Source of the DNA: JAOUFP01 sp947085825
Lineage (GTDB): Bacteria; Nitrospirota; Thermodesulfovibrionia; Thermodesulfovibrionales; UBA6898
Assembly (NCBI GenBank): GCA_947085825.1
Contig: CAMTXX010000039.1
Coordinates: 1 to 64,000 of the forward strand
Direction: 5' to 3'
DNA: 64,000 bases
The notes below the pieces were generated by a model. The model was given only the letters and a program-made list of their open reading frames with translations, did not search any database and had not been told where the DNA came from. Both the position numbers and the translations under genes were made by a program. Positions 52,917 to 62,140 of this stretch are shown one piece after another. Every line of letters starts with the position of its first letter. Within the stretch, counting starts at the first letter, position 1.

Positions 52917-53918
52917 ATGCAATTTATTGATTATGCTAAAATATTTGTGGAGAGCGGATGTGGGGGAAAGGGTTGCGTAAGTTTTCGTAGAGAAAAGTAC
53001 GTTCCAAGAGGCGGTCCCAATGGGGGAGACGGGGGAAAAGGCGGTGATATAATCATCAGGGCATCAGCCCAGATTAACACACTTCTTGATTTTAAATATA
53101 AAAGAGAATACCATGCTAAAAATGGACAGAATGGCATGGGGAAAAAAATGCATGGGAAAAATGCAGAAGACCTGATCATACCTGTCCCTACGGGGACAGT
53201 AATAAGGGATGCTGATTCAAATGAGGTAATTACTGATCTCATCAAGGATGGCGACTATTTCATTGCAGTAAAAGGAGGCAGGGGAGGGCTTGGAAATGCT
53301 CACTTTGCTACCCCGACCAAACAAGTCCCAAGGTTTGCACAACCCGGAGAACAGGGACAAGAAGCGTGGCTGATTCTTGAATTAAAATTAATTGCAGATG
53401 TCGGACTTATCGGCCTCCCTAATGCCGGCAAATCAACATTAATATCCGTTATTTCCTCTGCCAAACCTAAAATTGCTGATTATCCTTTTACTACACTTGT
53501 TCCAAACCTCGGAGTTGTAAAACTAAAAGAACATGGCAGTTGTGTTGTGGCTGACATCCCTGGATTGATAGAGGGAGCGCATAGAGGCGCTGGTTTGGGA
53601 ATAAGGTTTTTAAGGCATATAGAACGTACGCGTATATTCCTTCACCTTATTGACGTGTCTGACACTGCCGATGATGACCCTGTTGCCCGGTATCTCAAAA
53701 TAAGAAAAGAACTGGAAATGTATAGCCCTGACCTGCTTTTAAAATCAGAAGCTATCATAGCCACCAAAATAGATAGTGTTACAGATAAAACAAGTCTCAA
53801 CATGCTGAAAAAATATTGCGTATCTAACCGGATTGATTTTATGGAAATATCATCAGTGACTAACAAGGGAATAAGGACGCTTATAAATTATCTAAGTAAA
53901 GCGCTGGAAAGAAAATAA
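52917..53918 (+). CDS. obg: GTPase Obg/CgtA
   Basis: A 333-residue GTPase of ribosome maturation and stress. The glycine-rich Obg fold (residues 1-158) includes GGPNGGDGGKGGD, G1 is GLPNAGKSTLI, and DIPGLIEGAHRGAGLG is G3. The C-terminal OCT domain is absent, common in short forms. The start lies 17 bases after the terminator stem with no ribosome site. The stop shares one base with proB. Confidence 0.96.
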   Translation: MQFIDYAKIFVESGCGGKGCVSFRREKYVPRGGPNGGDGGKGGDIIIRASAQINTLLDFKYKREYHAKNGQNGMGKKMHGKNAEDLIIPVPTGTVIRDADSNEVITDLIKDGDYFIAVKGGRGGLGNAHFATPTKQVPRFAQPGEQGQEAWLILELKLIADVGLIGLPNAGKSTLISVISSAKPKIADYPFTTLVPNLGVVKLKEHGSCVVADIPGLIEGAHRGAGLGIRFLRHIERTRIFLHLIDVSDTADDDPVARYLKIRKELEMYSPDLLLKSEAIIATKIDSVTDKTSLNMLKKYCVSNRIDFMEISSVTNKGIRTLINYLSKALERK

Positions 53919-55018
53919 TGGGGAAGAAAGTCATCATTAAAATAGGCAGTAATATACTCTCAAATGAACTCAGGGGATTGGATACGGATACCATCAGGAA
54001 TCTTGCGAAACATATCTCGAAGATTTCATCTGCAGGATATGAAGTGGTAATCGTGTCTTCTGGGGCGATTGCAGCGGGCATGAAAAAACTTGGCTTGAAA
54101 TCCAAGCCCAAAGATATCATATTGAAGCAGGCTGCGGCGGCTATTGGACAAAGCAGCCTCATGTGGGCCTATGAAAAGGCTTTCGCGGAATATGAACATA
54201 AAGTAGCGCAGATTTTACTGACAAGAGAAGATTTTTCTGACAGAAAAAAATACATCAATTCGAAAAACACCATATTAACTTTGCTGTCTTACGGAATCAT
54301 TCCAGTGATTAATGAAAATGATACTGTTGCAACCGATGAGATTAAATTTGGCGATAACGATAATCTTGCGGCCCTTGTTGCGATCCTTGTTGAGGCTGAA
54401 AGACTGGTGATACTTTCCGATGTTGATGGTCTCTATGAGGCGGATCCCCGGGGCAATTCCAGCGCCAGACTAATACCATATGTTGAGGAGATCACTTCCG
54501 GCATTGAAAATATTGCAGGTGAAACAGGAAGCGCTGTTGGTACAGGCGGAATGTACTCAAAAGTCCTGGCAGCAAAAAAAGCAACTTCTCATGGAATTGC
54601 TGTTAATATTACCAGTGGAAAAAAACCTGAACTGCTCAGCTTGCTATTTGAAGGTAAAGAGGTAGGAACTTTTTTTTCGCCTTGCAAAGAAAGAATTTCT
54701 CATAAAAAAGGCTGGATCGCATACAGTAGTCGCCCTAAGGGATCCATTGCCCTGGATGAAGGAGCTGTAAAGGCAATAACCGAGATGGGAAAGAGCCTTT
54801 TGCCGACAGGCATTATAAATATTGAAGGGAATTTTGAGGTTGGAGACCCTGTAAATTGCCTGAATTCTCAAGGAAAACCTGTTGCAAAGGGGCTTATTAA
54901 TTATTCATCATCGGACATGAATAAGATCATAGGAAGAAAAACATCTGAGATAGAAGGTATTCTTGGTTATAAGTACTCGGATGAAGCTATTCATAGAGAC
55001 AATATGGTTATTCTTTAA
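53918..55018 (+). CDS. proB: Glutamate 5-kinase
   Basis: A 366-residue enzyme starting proline synthesis. Kinase motifs KIGSNILSN, SSGAIAAGM, NENDTVATDEIKFGDNDNL and GTGGMYSKV are present, followed by a C-terminal PUA domain (about 270-366) that mediates feedback in some members. It begins inside the obg stop (TAATG) and ends overlapping the convergent DUF4416 gene by four bases. Confidence 0.95.
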   Translation: MGKKVIIKIGSNILSNELRGLDTDTIRNLAKHISKISSAGYEVVIVSSGAIAAGMKKLGLKSKPKDIILKQAAAAIGQSSLMWAYEKAFAEYEHKVAQILLTREDFSDRKKYINSKNTILTLLSYGIIPVINENDTVATDEIKFGDNDNLAALVAILVEAERLVILSDVDGLYEADPRGNSSARLIPYVEEITSGIENIAGETGSAVGTGGMYSKVLAAKKATSHGIAVNITSGKKPELLSLLFEGKEVGTFFSPCKERISHKKGWIAYSSRPKGSIALDEGAVKAITEMGKSLLPTGIINIEGNFEVGDPVNCLNSQGKPVAKGLINYSSSDMNKIIGRKTSEIEGILGYKYSDEAIHRDNMVIL

Positions 55019-55551
55019 AGATTAATCAGCTTTCCCCCCTGGTTTTTTAAAAGATTTCTCACTTTCATGAACATAGTCACGTAGCTCTGGTCTTTATAGT
55101 CATTATACGTGTAAGGCATGGGGGTAAATTGCCGGTTTTTATAGAGCAATGCAAGCTCTGCATATATTCCTTTGCCGAGGTAGATTCTATGAGAATAATT
55201 TTTTGTTGATGCAAGCACTACTTTTGCAAGGGTAATATAGCCTGGATCAAGATTTATCCGCCTTTTACCGGCATCAGAATAAATGGTTTCCATTTCATTT
55301 GTTATTAGTTTTATGTCTGCAAGGGTCGAGGGGTCAATGATTCCATCAAAAAAGATAAAAATTCTATATATAGGAGTCCCCAATTCCTTGTTGTAATGAT
55401 CTGAATATTTCCAGGGCCGGATATTGCTTTGGAATAAAATTTTCCCGAATTTATCTTGTAAAACCGGGAATATGTCATCGAAAATCTTTTTTTCTGAAAA
55501 AAGTATGCCAACAAAAAGTATCGGTTCTTCAGAGAGATGCGGTACTCCCAT
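55015..55551 (-). CDS. DUF4416 family protein
   Basis: A 178-residue protein of a conserved family of unknown function. Signature segments: NLDPGYITLAKVVLAS, then SHRIYLGKGIYAELALLY, and PYTYNDYKDQ. The family occurs in Nitrospirota, Desulfobacterota and related anaerobes, which supports the taxonomic guess. Its ATG overlaps the stop of the TlpA-like gene. Confidence 0.85.
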   Translation of the reverse strand: MGVPHLSEEPILFVGILFSEKKIFDDIFPVLQDKFGKILFQSNIRPWKYSDHYNKELGTPIYRIFIFFDGIIDPSTLADIKLITNEMETIYSDAGKRRINLDPGYITLAKVVLASTKNYSHRIYLGKGIYAELALLYKNRQFTPMPYTYNDYKDQSYVTMFMKVRNLLKNQGGKLINL

Positions 55552-56078
55552 TATTCATTCAGCAGTGAATTTATAAAGTTTTTAGCTTCCGGAGAGTTCC
55601 ATTCTGCCGGACCTAAAACACGCTTTCTCAATATTCCTTTTTTGTCAATTATATATGTCTCAGGGACGCCTGTTACCCCGAAATTCCTGGCAGCAATCTC
55701 ACTGTCGTCTGAATAGACAGGGAATGTATAGCCATTCTGTTTCATGTAAGCTGTTCCATTCTTATAGGGGTCTTTATAAAGAATTGTGATCATCTGAAAT
55801 TGATCGTTTTGCGACATATCTTTAAAAAGAGCTTCTATCGAAGGCATTTCCTCTCTGCATGGTGGACACCAGGACGCCCAGAAATTGACGAACAAAACTT
55901 TGTCTTTCAGGTCTCCGGTCGTAAGTTTAAGTCCGGTCATTTCGTCCGTGATTTCGATGGAAGGAGCAGGCAGGCCTTCGGCAATATCGTGTTTGGGTTT
56001 GCTGTTAAAGCAGGAGAAAAGCAGAAAAGAAGCAATTACGATAAAGGTCAACAATAAGATTAATTTTTTACTATTCAT
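55551..56078 (-). CDS. TlpA/ResA-like thioredoxin lipoprotein
   Basis: A 175-residue exported thioredoxin with lipobox LLFSC near residue 22 and active site WASWCPPCREEM. TlpA/ResA proteins reduce disulfides outside the cytoplasm, for example in cytochrome c maturation. VTGVPETYIIDKKG is the usual cis-Pro region. It is translationally coupled to DUF4416. Confidence 0.9.
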   Translation of the reverse strand: MNSKKLILLLTFIVIASFLLFSCFNSKPKHDIAEGLPAPSIEITDEMTGLKLTTGDLKDKVLFVNFWASWCPPCREEMPSIEALFKDMSQNDQFQMITILYKDPYKNGTAYMKQNGYTFPVYSDDSEIAARNFGVTGVPETYIIDKKGILRKRVLGPAEWNSPEAKNFINSLLNE

Positions 56079-56104
56079 AATAGATTCTAATCCTTTTTAG
56101 TTCG

Positions 56105-58546
56105 TTAGTTTATTCCGGAGAGAACTTCAATTTCTTCAGAGGTTACAAAAACAGGCGTTCCCGCTTCCAGGACGACCTTGATTTTATAAATACCCTTGAA
56201 ATTTCCCTTTAAAAGCTTTTCGGAGAGAGGATCCTCTATAACTTTCTCAATGGCCCTTCGCATAGGCCTGGCGCCATAAGCAGGCTTATAAAACCGGTCC
56301 AGTATCCATTCTTTTACTTCCCTGGAAACTTCAATAAACAGATCCTGCTCGAAAAGTTGTTTGTTTGTCTCATGGACGAGCAGGTCAATTATAGACAATA
56401 AATGTGTTTTTTCGAGCGGATGAAAAACTACTATTTCATCTACACGGTTGAGGAATTCCGGATTAAAAGTTTTTCTCAATTCGTTAAGCACATTATCTTT
56501 CATGTTATCATAAACTTCACTCGTTTCATTTTTCTGAAAGCCCAGAGGTGTTGCTTTTTCTATTATCCTTGCGCCTATATTGGAAGTCATAATAATTACC
56601 GCATTTCTGAAATCGACTCTCCTGCCACAATTGTCGGTAAGAACACCTTCATCGAGAACTTGCAGCAGTATATTGAATATATCCGGATGGGCCTTTTCTA
56701 TCTCATCAAAAAGTATTACGGAATACGGTTTCTTCCTTACTTTTTCCGTAAGCATTCCGCCTTCTTCATATCCCACATAACCTGGAGGAGCCCCTGTTAA
56801 TTTTGACACATTAAATCTTTCCATATATTCGGACATATCAATTTTGATTATAGCGTTTTCGTCGTTAAAAAGGAACTCGGCAAGCGCCTTGGCGAGTTCT
56901 GTTTTCCCAACTCCTGTAGGGCCAAGGAAGAAGAATGAACCTATCGGCTTTTTAGCGTTTTTCAGGCCGGCCCTTGAGCGTCTTATTGCCCTGGAAACTG
57001 CTCTGACAGCCTCATCCTGAGCAATAATTCGTTGCTGGAGCTCCTCTTCCATCCTGATCAGTTTTTCTGATTCCTTTTCTTCTATCTTGACAATGGGAAT
57101 GCCGGTCATTTTTGATACAGTATATGCGACGTCCTCTTCCTTCATAACAGGTATTTCATTGTTCAGATTTTCTTTCCATTGATTTTGGGCCAGTTCAAAT
57201 AATTTTCTGGTTTTTTCCTCCTCTGATCTTAAGGAAGAGGCTTTTTCAAGGTCGTGCAGTTTGATGTATAAATTTTTTTCTTTAGAAAGTTTGTGCATCT
57301 TAAATTCGAGTTCTCTTAATTCTGTTGATGGAGTCAATCTTTTTAATTTTATCCTTGACCCTGTTTCATCAATAACATCTATGGCTTTATCAGGGAGAAA
57401 CCTGTCAGGCATATACCTGTCAGAAAGCTTGGCAGATGCAGCCAGAGCCTCATTGTTAATCTTGACTTTATGATGTGCTTCGTAACGATGTTTCAAGCCG
57501 GATAAAATTTCAATAGAAGTGTTGACATCCGGCGGCTGTACAAAAATCGGCTGGAATCTTCTTTCAAGCGCCTTGTCTTTACGTATATATTTCCTGAATT
57601 CATCCGGTGTGGTAGCTCCTATACACTGTATTTCTCCACGCGAAAGCGCGGGTTTAAGCATGCTTGAAGCATCAATAGAGCCCTCGGCAGCGCCTGCGCC
57701 TATCAGTGTATGAAGTTCATCTATGAACAGGATTATATTGTCAGCCTGGGCAATCTCCTTCATGACTATTTTCAATCTTTCCTCAAACTGTCCGCGATAT
57801 TTTGTTCCGGCAATTAAAGCCCCGAGATCTAAAGAGATAATTTTCTTGCCTATTAGGATTTCCGGTATATCACCGGATACTATTTTTTGGCAGAGACCTT
57901 CAACAATGGCTGTTTTCCCAACTCCGGGTTCACCGATTATCACCGGGTTATTCTTGATCCTTCTGCCCAATATCTGCAAGACTCTTTCTATTTCATCTTC
58001 TCTTCCTATCACAGGGTCAAGGCGGTTTTCTTTGGCCATTAAGGTCAGGTCACGACCAAATTCATCGAGGGCAGGTGTAGCGCTCCGTTTTTCGCGGGTA
58101 TGGACAAATGATTTCATAGAAAGGTTAATTGTAAGCTGTCTTGCGCCCAGAAGGTTTGCTCCAAGGGTGCGTAATATTTTCCCGGCTATTCCTTCGTCCT
58201 CACGTATTAATCCCAGGAGCAGGTGTTCACTGGCTATATAATTATGGCCCAATAGTCTGGCTTCTTCTACTGCTGTTTCAAGTACTTTTTTTGCCCTTGG
58301 AGTAAAAGGGATGTCTCCAAAAGTTAATAAATTCATGCCGGCAGGCAGATTTCTCTCAATTTCCATGCGAAGTTCTTCGATGGTCAATCCCATTTTCTTT
58401 AATATTGCTACAGGAATGCCGTCTTCTTCCCGGAGAATAGCGAGCAAAAGATGTTCGGTGCCAAGGTAATCATTCTGGCGTTTTTCAGCTTCTTCCTTTG
58501 CGAATATTATTACTTTCCTGCCTCTTTCAGTGAATTTCTCAAACAT
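56105..58546 (-). CDS. clpC: ATP-dependent Clp protease ATP-binding subunit ClpC
   Basis: An 813-residue two-ring AAA+ unfoldase. The N-terminal Clp_N repeat begins FTERGRKVIIFAKEEA. Walker A sites are GEPGVGKTAIVEGL and GPTGVGKTELAKAL. A short middle domain (about residues 405-470) includes a UVR-like stretch (LHDLEKASSLRSEEEK), pointing to ClpC rather than ClpB. It feeds substrates to ClpP, which is not in the window. AAGGAG precedes the ATG, and a promoter lies upstream. Confidence 0.94.
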   Translation of the reverse strand: MFEKFTERGRKVIIFAKEEAEKRQNDYLGTEHLLLAILREEDGIPVAILKKMGLTIEELRMEIERNLPAGMNLLTFGDIPFTPRAKKVLETAVEEARLLGHNYIASEHLLLGLIREDEGIAGKILRTLGANLLGARQLTINLSMKSFVHTREKRSATPALDEFGRDLTLMAKENRLDPVIGREDEIERVLQILGRRIKNNPVIIGEPGVGKTAIVEGLCQKIVSGDIPEILIGKKIISLDLGALIAGTKYRGQFEERLKIVMKEIAQADNIILFIDELHTLIGAGAAEGSIDASSMLKPALSRGEIQCIGATTPDEFRKYIRKDKALERRFQPIFVQPPDVNTSIEILSGLKHRYEAHHKVKINNEALAASAKLSDRYMPDRFLPDKAIDVIDETGSRIKLKRLTPSTELRELEFKMHKLSKEKNLYIKLHDLEKASSLRSEEEKTRKLFELAQNQWKENLNNEIPVMKEEDVAYTVSKMTGIPIVKIEEKESEKLIRMEEELQQRIIAQDEAVRAVSRAIRRSRAGLKNAKKPIGSFFFLGPTGVGKTELAKALAEFLFNDENAIIKIDMSEYMERFNVSKLTGAPPGYVGYEEGGMLTEKVRKKPYSVILFDEIEKAHPDIFNILLQVLDEGVLTDNCGRRVDFRNAVIIMTSNIGARIIEKATPLGFQKNETSEVYDNMKDNVLNELRKTFNPEFLNRVDEIVVFHPLEKTHLLSIIDLLVHETNKQLFEQDLFIEVSREVKEWILDRFYKPAYGARPMRRAIEKVIEDPLSEKLLKGNFKGIYKIKVVLEAGTPVFVTSEEIEVLSGIN

Positions 58547-58583
58547 CTTTAACTCCTTATAAGAATTATATAATCCTTGGTAA

Positions 58584-58613
58584 ATATTACTTTTTTTTGA
58601 AGATGAATGTCAA
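58584..58613 (-). promoter_or_regulatory. clpC promoter
   Basis: Minus-strand TTGACA (58608-58613) and TAATAT (58584-58589) are 18 bp apart, 37 bp before the clpC ATG. No CIRCE or CtsR-like site was noticed. Confidence 0.55.
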
Positions 58614-58726
58614 CAAAGTGAGCTTTCACAAAGACGTAAAAGAGAGTAATTTTAAAGAAAAGTTACCGTGTTCTTCTGTTAAAAAAAGGTAATAGTTCAG
58701 CCGTATGGGCATAAGAAAAGATAAAC

Positions 58727-58837
58727 GTTCACCGCAGAGACGCAAAGTTCGCTGAGGTTAAGTAAATTTTGTTTTCCGGTGAGAGGCCGGAAAACAAAAA
58801 AAATCATCTCTGCGTCCTCTGTGTCTCTGCGGTGAAC
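58727..58837. repeat. Palindromic intergenic repeat with an internal hairpin (copy B)
   Basis: Perfect 15-bp terminal inverted repeats (GTTCACCGCAGAGAC at 58727-58741, complement at 58823-58837) enclose a perfect 13-bp hairpin (58767-58779 with 58787-58799). A weaker relative is at 28462-28565. The 305-bp clpC/ndk gap otherwise holds only the clpC promoter. Confidence 0.75.
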
Positions 58838-58851
58838 TATTACAAAAAAAG

Positions 58852-59265
58852 TTAGTATATTGCAAGTGCGGAAAAGAAAAAGGGTATTTCATAAGAGGCC
58901 GAAGCTGGTGAGTCAGAGCCATGCACGATATTATGTTCTATGTCCGAGGCAAAAGCTGCCCGGATTGTCCCTGGCAATGCATCTTTGGGGTTAGTAGCGC
59001 CCATGATTTCTCTTACTCTTGAAATAGCGTTTTCACCTTCAAGTACCATAACAACAATTGGACCTTCGGACATAAAGTCAGTCAGGCTTCCGTAGAAAGG
59101 TCTTTCCTTGTGCACAATATAAAAATTTTGTGCGTCCTGCTTTGTCAACTTGATTTTCTTAAGAGCAGCGATCCTAAGTCCTTTTTCTTCAAATCGCTTC
59201 AATACTTCACCAATAATATTTTTTTTGACCCCATCGGGTTTTATGATCGATAATGTCCTCTCCAT
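58852..59265 (-). CDS. ndk: Nucleoside diphosphate kinase
   Basis: A 137-residue NDK that equilibrates nucleoside triphosphates. It starts MERTLSIIKPDGVKK, and the active-site His is in NIVHGSDSPASA. I choose ATG 59265, which has GGAGG five bases upstream, rather than the longer frame from 59301. It lies 13 bp after mdh and is probably co-transcribed. Confidence 0.95.
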   Translation of the reverse strand: MERTLSIIKPDGVKKNIIGEVLKRFEEKGLRIAALKKIKLTKQDAQNFYIVHKERPFYGSLTDFMSEGPIVVMVLEGENAISRVREIMGATNPKDALPGTIRAAFASDIEHNIVHGSDSPASASYEIPFFFSALAIY

Positions 59266-59278
59266 TTTTTCCTCCATT

Positions 59279-60208
59279 TTACAGGTCACCGATTTTTTCA
59301 ATTAATATTTTTACTGCTGATGCAGATTTGTGGAGCAGCGTTTTTTCTGCATCGGCAAGGTCAAACTCCAGTATTTTTTCAATGCCGTTTTTCCCAAGGA
59401 CAACAGGGACACCGACAAAAAGATTATTGACGCCAAATTCACCGTTAAGATAAGCAGAACAAGGCAGAGTACGCTTTTCATCGAGGATTATTGATTTTGC
59501 CATCTGAACTGAAGCAGCAGCAGGTGCGTAATACGCGCTGCCGGTCTTTAACAGACTGACTATTTCAGCTCCTCCATTTCTGGTCCTGTGCATGATCTCA
59601 TCTATCTTGTCTTTATCCATTAATTCCGTTATAGGTATCCCCTTGACAGTTGTGAATCCCGGCAACGGGACCATCTGATCTCCGTGTCCGCCCAGGACTA
59701 TTGCTTCTACGTCCTCCGGCGATACCCCCAGTTCCATTGAAATAAAAGTCCTTAAGCGTGAAGAATCCAATACACCACCCATACCAATTACTTTTCTGGG
59801 CGAGAATCCTGAAGTTTTTAATGCTATTTGGGACATTACGTCCATCGGATTAGTTACGACTATGATTACGCTCTCAGGAGACAGCCTTGAGGTTTCCAAT
59901 GTAACTTTTTTTACGACATCTGCGTTTGCATGCAAGAGATCATCCCTGCTCATTCCAGGTTTTCTTGGAAAACCGGCTGTTATAACTAGGATATCCGAAT
60001 GAGCGGTATCTGCATATGTATTGGTTCCTGTAACTGTCACGGAAGAATTCCATAACGGACAGGCCTCTGCGATATCAAGCGCTTTTCCTTGAGGCATTCC
60101 CTCTGCAATATCAAACAGAACAACATCTGCAAATCCTGCGTATGCTATGAGCTGAGCTGTTGTTGCCCCGACATTTCCTGCGCCTATTATTGATACCTTT
60201 GCTTTCAT
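59279..60208 (-). CDS. mdh: Malate dehydrogenase (LDH-like type)
   Basis: A 309-residue NAD enzyme. The NAD site is IGAGNVGATTA with an acidic FDIAEG. GFPRKPGMSRDDLL carries the substrate arginines and VTNPMDV follows. IVLGGHGDQMVPL contains the catalytic His. The arginine in the loop (PRKPGMSR) fits malate rather than lactate. The promoter lies just before the ATG, with no ribosome site. Confidence 0.93.
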   Translation of the reverse strand: MKAKVSIIGAGNVGATTAQLIAYAGFADVVLFDIAEGMPQGKALDIAEACPLWNSSVTVTGTNTYADTAHSDILVITAGFPRKPGMSRDDLLHANADVVKKVTLETSRLSPESVIIVVTNPMDVMSQIALKTSGFSPRKVIGMGGVLDSSRLRTFISMELGVSPEDVEAIVLGGHGDQMVPLPGFTTVKGIPITELMDKDKIDEIMHRTRNGGAEIVSLLKTGSAYYAPAAASVQMAKSIILDEKRTLPCSAYLNGEFGVNNLFVGVPVVLGKNGIEKILEFDLADAEKTLLHKSASAVKILIEKIGDL

Positions 60209-60217
60209 AAGTCTGGT

Positions 60218-60246
60218 ATTATATACAACAAGAAAAAGAATGGCAA
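60218..60246 (-). promoter_or_regulatory. mdh-ndk promoter
   Basis: Minus-strand TTGCCA (60241-60246) and TATAAT (60218-60223) are 17 bp apart. The -10 box ends nine bases before the mdh ATG, leaving at most a two- or three-base leader. Confidence 0.6.
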
Positions 60247-60281
60247 GAGTTGTGAGTAAAAGGAAATGAATTTAAATGACC

Positions 60282-60309
60282 TTGACATACAAATAATCTT
60301 TAATATATA
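60282..60309 (+). promoter_or_regulatory. Promoter of inositol-phosphate synthase
   Basis: TTGACA (60282-60287) and TATATA (60304-60309) are 16 bp apart, about 40 bp before the ATG at 60349. An AAAGGGA ribosome site follows. Confidence 0.55.
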
Positions 60310-60348
60310 AATTTGGGTAGCTACCAGCAAAAAGAAAGGGAATCTGAA

Positions 60349-61446
60349 ATGAAAGAAATACGCATTGCTGTTGCAGGACTTGGAAACTGCGCCAGCGCAT
60401 TGATTCAGGGAATACATTATTACAAAAAAACCAGGAAAAATGACGGCACTCCAGGGTTAATGCATTATAATCTTGGCGGTTATGTCCCCGGTAATATCAA
60501 AGTTGTAGCAGCCTTTGATATTGATAAGCGGAAGGTAGGAAAGTCTGTAAACGAGGCCATTTTCTCTAAACCGAATTGTACAAAAGTTTTCCACAAAATT
60601 AATTCCAAAAATCCTGTCAAGGTGCATATGGGCAATGTGCTGGACGGCTTTGCTGAACATATGCTTAATTACCCTGAGGAGAAGAGGTTTGTTATTTCCG
60701 GCAGTAAGCCGGCCAATATTGTAAAGATATTGCAAGAAACAAAGGCCGATATTTTGTTGAATTATCTTCCTGTCGGCTCGGAAAAGGCAACGGCCTTTTA
60801 CGCTGAGGCCTGCTTGAAATCAGGAGTCAGTTTTATTAATTGTGTCCCGGTATTTATTGTTTCCAATAAAACATGGGCCAAGCGCTTTGAAGAACAGGGC
60901 ATACCTGTTATCGGCGATGATATAAAGAGCCAGTTAGGCGCGACGATCATCCATCGATCATTGGCAAAGCTTTTTGAGGACAGGGGGGTCAAGATTGACA
61001 AGACCTATCAGTTGAATGTAGGAGGTAACACGGATTTTTTGAATATGCTCAATAGCACCAGACTGAAAATGAAAAAAATATCAAAGACCGAAGCCGTTCA
61101 ATCACAGATACAGGTGCCTCTTGCAGGTGAAAACATTCATATAGGTCCTTCTGATTATATTCCATGGCTTAATGATAATAAGGTATGTTTTATACGAATG
61201 GAGGGAAGGGGGTTCGGCAGTGTCCCGCTTAATCTCGAAATAAGGCTGTCTGTTGAAGATTCTCCAAACAGCGCCGGTGTTGTTATTGATGCGATCAGGT
61301 GCTGCAAGATTGCCCGCGACAGGAAACTCGGTGGTCCGCTTATATCACCTTCTGCATATTTCATGAAACATCCTCCGGAACAGTTCTCTGACGATGTTGC
61401 AAGGGACATGGTCGAAGATTTTATCAGCGGCAAAAGATTCGGGTAA
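60349..61446 (+). CDS. Inositol-3-phosphate synthase
   Basis: A 365-residue enzyme that isomerises glucose-6-phosphate to myo-inositol phosphate. The Rossmann motif is AVAGLGNCASALIQG; the domain with NCVPVFI, GDDIKSQLGATI, NVGGNTDFLNM and DYIPWLND is typical of the bacterial/archaeal class. I use ATG 60349 with a ribosome site, not the TTG at 60313. It precedes a CDP-alcohol transferase by 16 bp, pointing to inositol phospholipid or an inositol solute. Confidence 0.92.
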   Translation: MKEIRIAVAGLGNCASALIQGIHYYKKTRKNDGTPGLMHYNLGGYVPGNIKVVAAFDIDKRKVGKSVNEAIFSKPNCTKVFHKINSKNPVKVHMGNVLDGFAEHMLNYPEEKRFVISGSKPANIVKILQETKADILLNYLPVGSEKATAFYAEACLKSGVSFINCVPVFIVSNKTWAKRFEEQGIPVIGDDIKSQLGATIIHRSLAKLFEDRGVKIDKTYQLNVGGNTDFLNMLNSTRLKMKKISKTEAVQSQIQVPLAGENIHIGPSDYIPWLNDNKVCFIRMEGRGFGSVPLNLEIRLSVEDSPNSAGVVIDAIRCCKIARDRKLGGPLISPSAYFMKHPPEQFSDDVARDMVEDFISGKRFG

Positions 61447-61462
61447 AGTTTGACAGGCGCTG

Positions 61463-62038
61463 ATGCTCAGCAAAAAATACGGACATGCACTTGATAAGCC
61501 CTTAGGGACAATTGCCCAAAAATTACCTTTTAATCCAAATTCTCTCACAATTACAGGGTTCATCATAACCCTATTTGCCTGCTACAGACTTTCTTCTGAT
61601 CTTTTGACAGGCGGTATCTTAATACTTGTCGGCGCACTATTTGATATGCTGGATGGTATTGTTGCAAGGGCCAAGAACAAGACAACACTGTTTGGCGCAT
61701 TTCTTGATTCTGTCCTTGATAGGTATTCCGATGCCTTTATCCTCCTTGCCATTGCGTATAATCAGTGGAATACTTCTAATATGACGGGTGTAATATTAAG
61801 CCTGGGGACGCTTATAGGCTCATTTATGATCAGCTATTCCAGAGCAAGGGCTGAAGGGCTTGGAGAAGAATGTAAAAACGGTGTTATGGAAAGGCCGGAA
61901 AGGCTGATTTTGATATCGCTTGGAGCAATTTCCGGTTTTATTGTCCCGGCTCTATGGATTCTTATCGTGCTGACAAACATTACTGTTATGCAGAGAATTT
62001 ATTATGTATGGAATGCTACGAACAAGAGGATTAGATAA
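61463..62038 (+). CDS. CDP-alcohol phosphatidyltransferase, inositol-phosphate-type
   Basis: A 191-residue integral membrane enzyme with the family signature D-x2-DG-x2-AR-x8-G-x3-D-x3-D, here DMLDGIVAR to FGAFLDSVLDR. Five to six membrane helices are visible. Beside inositol-phosphate synthase, the likely product is a phosphatidylinositol phosphate or related lipid; phosphatidylglycerophosphate synthase is the alternative. It is the last gene before a minus-strand tRNA. Confidence 0.87.
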   Translation: MLSKKYGHALDKPLGTIAQKLPFNPNSLTITGFIITLFACYRLSSDLLTGGILILVGALFDMLDGIVARAKNKTTLFGAFLDSVLDRYSDAFILLAIAYNQWNTSNMTGVILSLGTLIGSFMISYSRARAEGLGEECKNGVMERPERLILISLGAISGFIVPALWILIVLTNITVMQRIYYVWNATNKRIR

Positions 62039-62065
62039 TTCCTTGTTGAATAAAGATATTTCAAG

Positions 62066-62140
62066 TGGAGCGGGCGACGGGATTCGAACCCGCGACTTTC
62101 AGCTTGGGAAGCTAACACTCTACCACTGAGTTACGCCCGC
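62066..62140 (-). tRNA. tRNA-Gly (CCC anticodon)
   Basis: A 75-nt cloverleaf on the minus strand including encoded CCA. Acceptor GCGGGCG pairs with CGCCCGC. The anticodon loop TTCCCAA between TTAGC and GCTGA gives CCC, reading GGG. The sequence closely resembles E. coli glyU. Confidence 0.95.
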
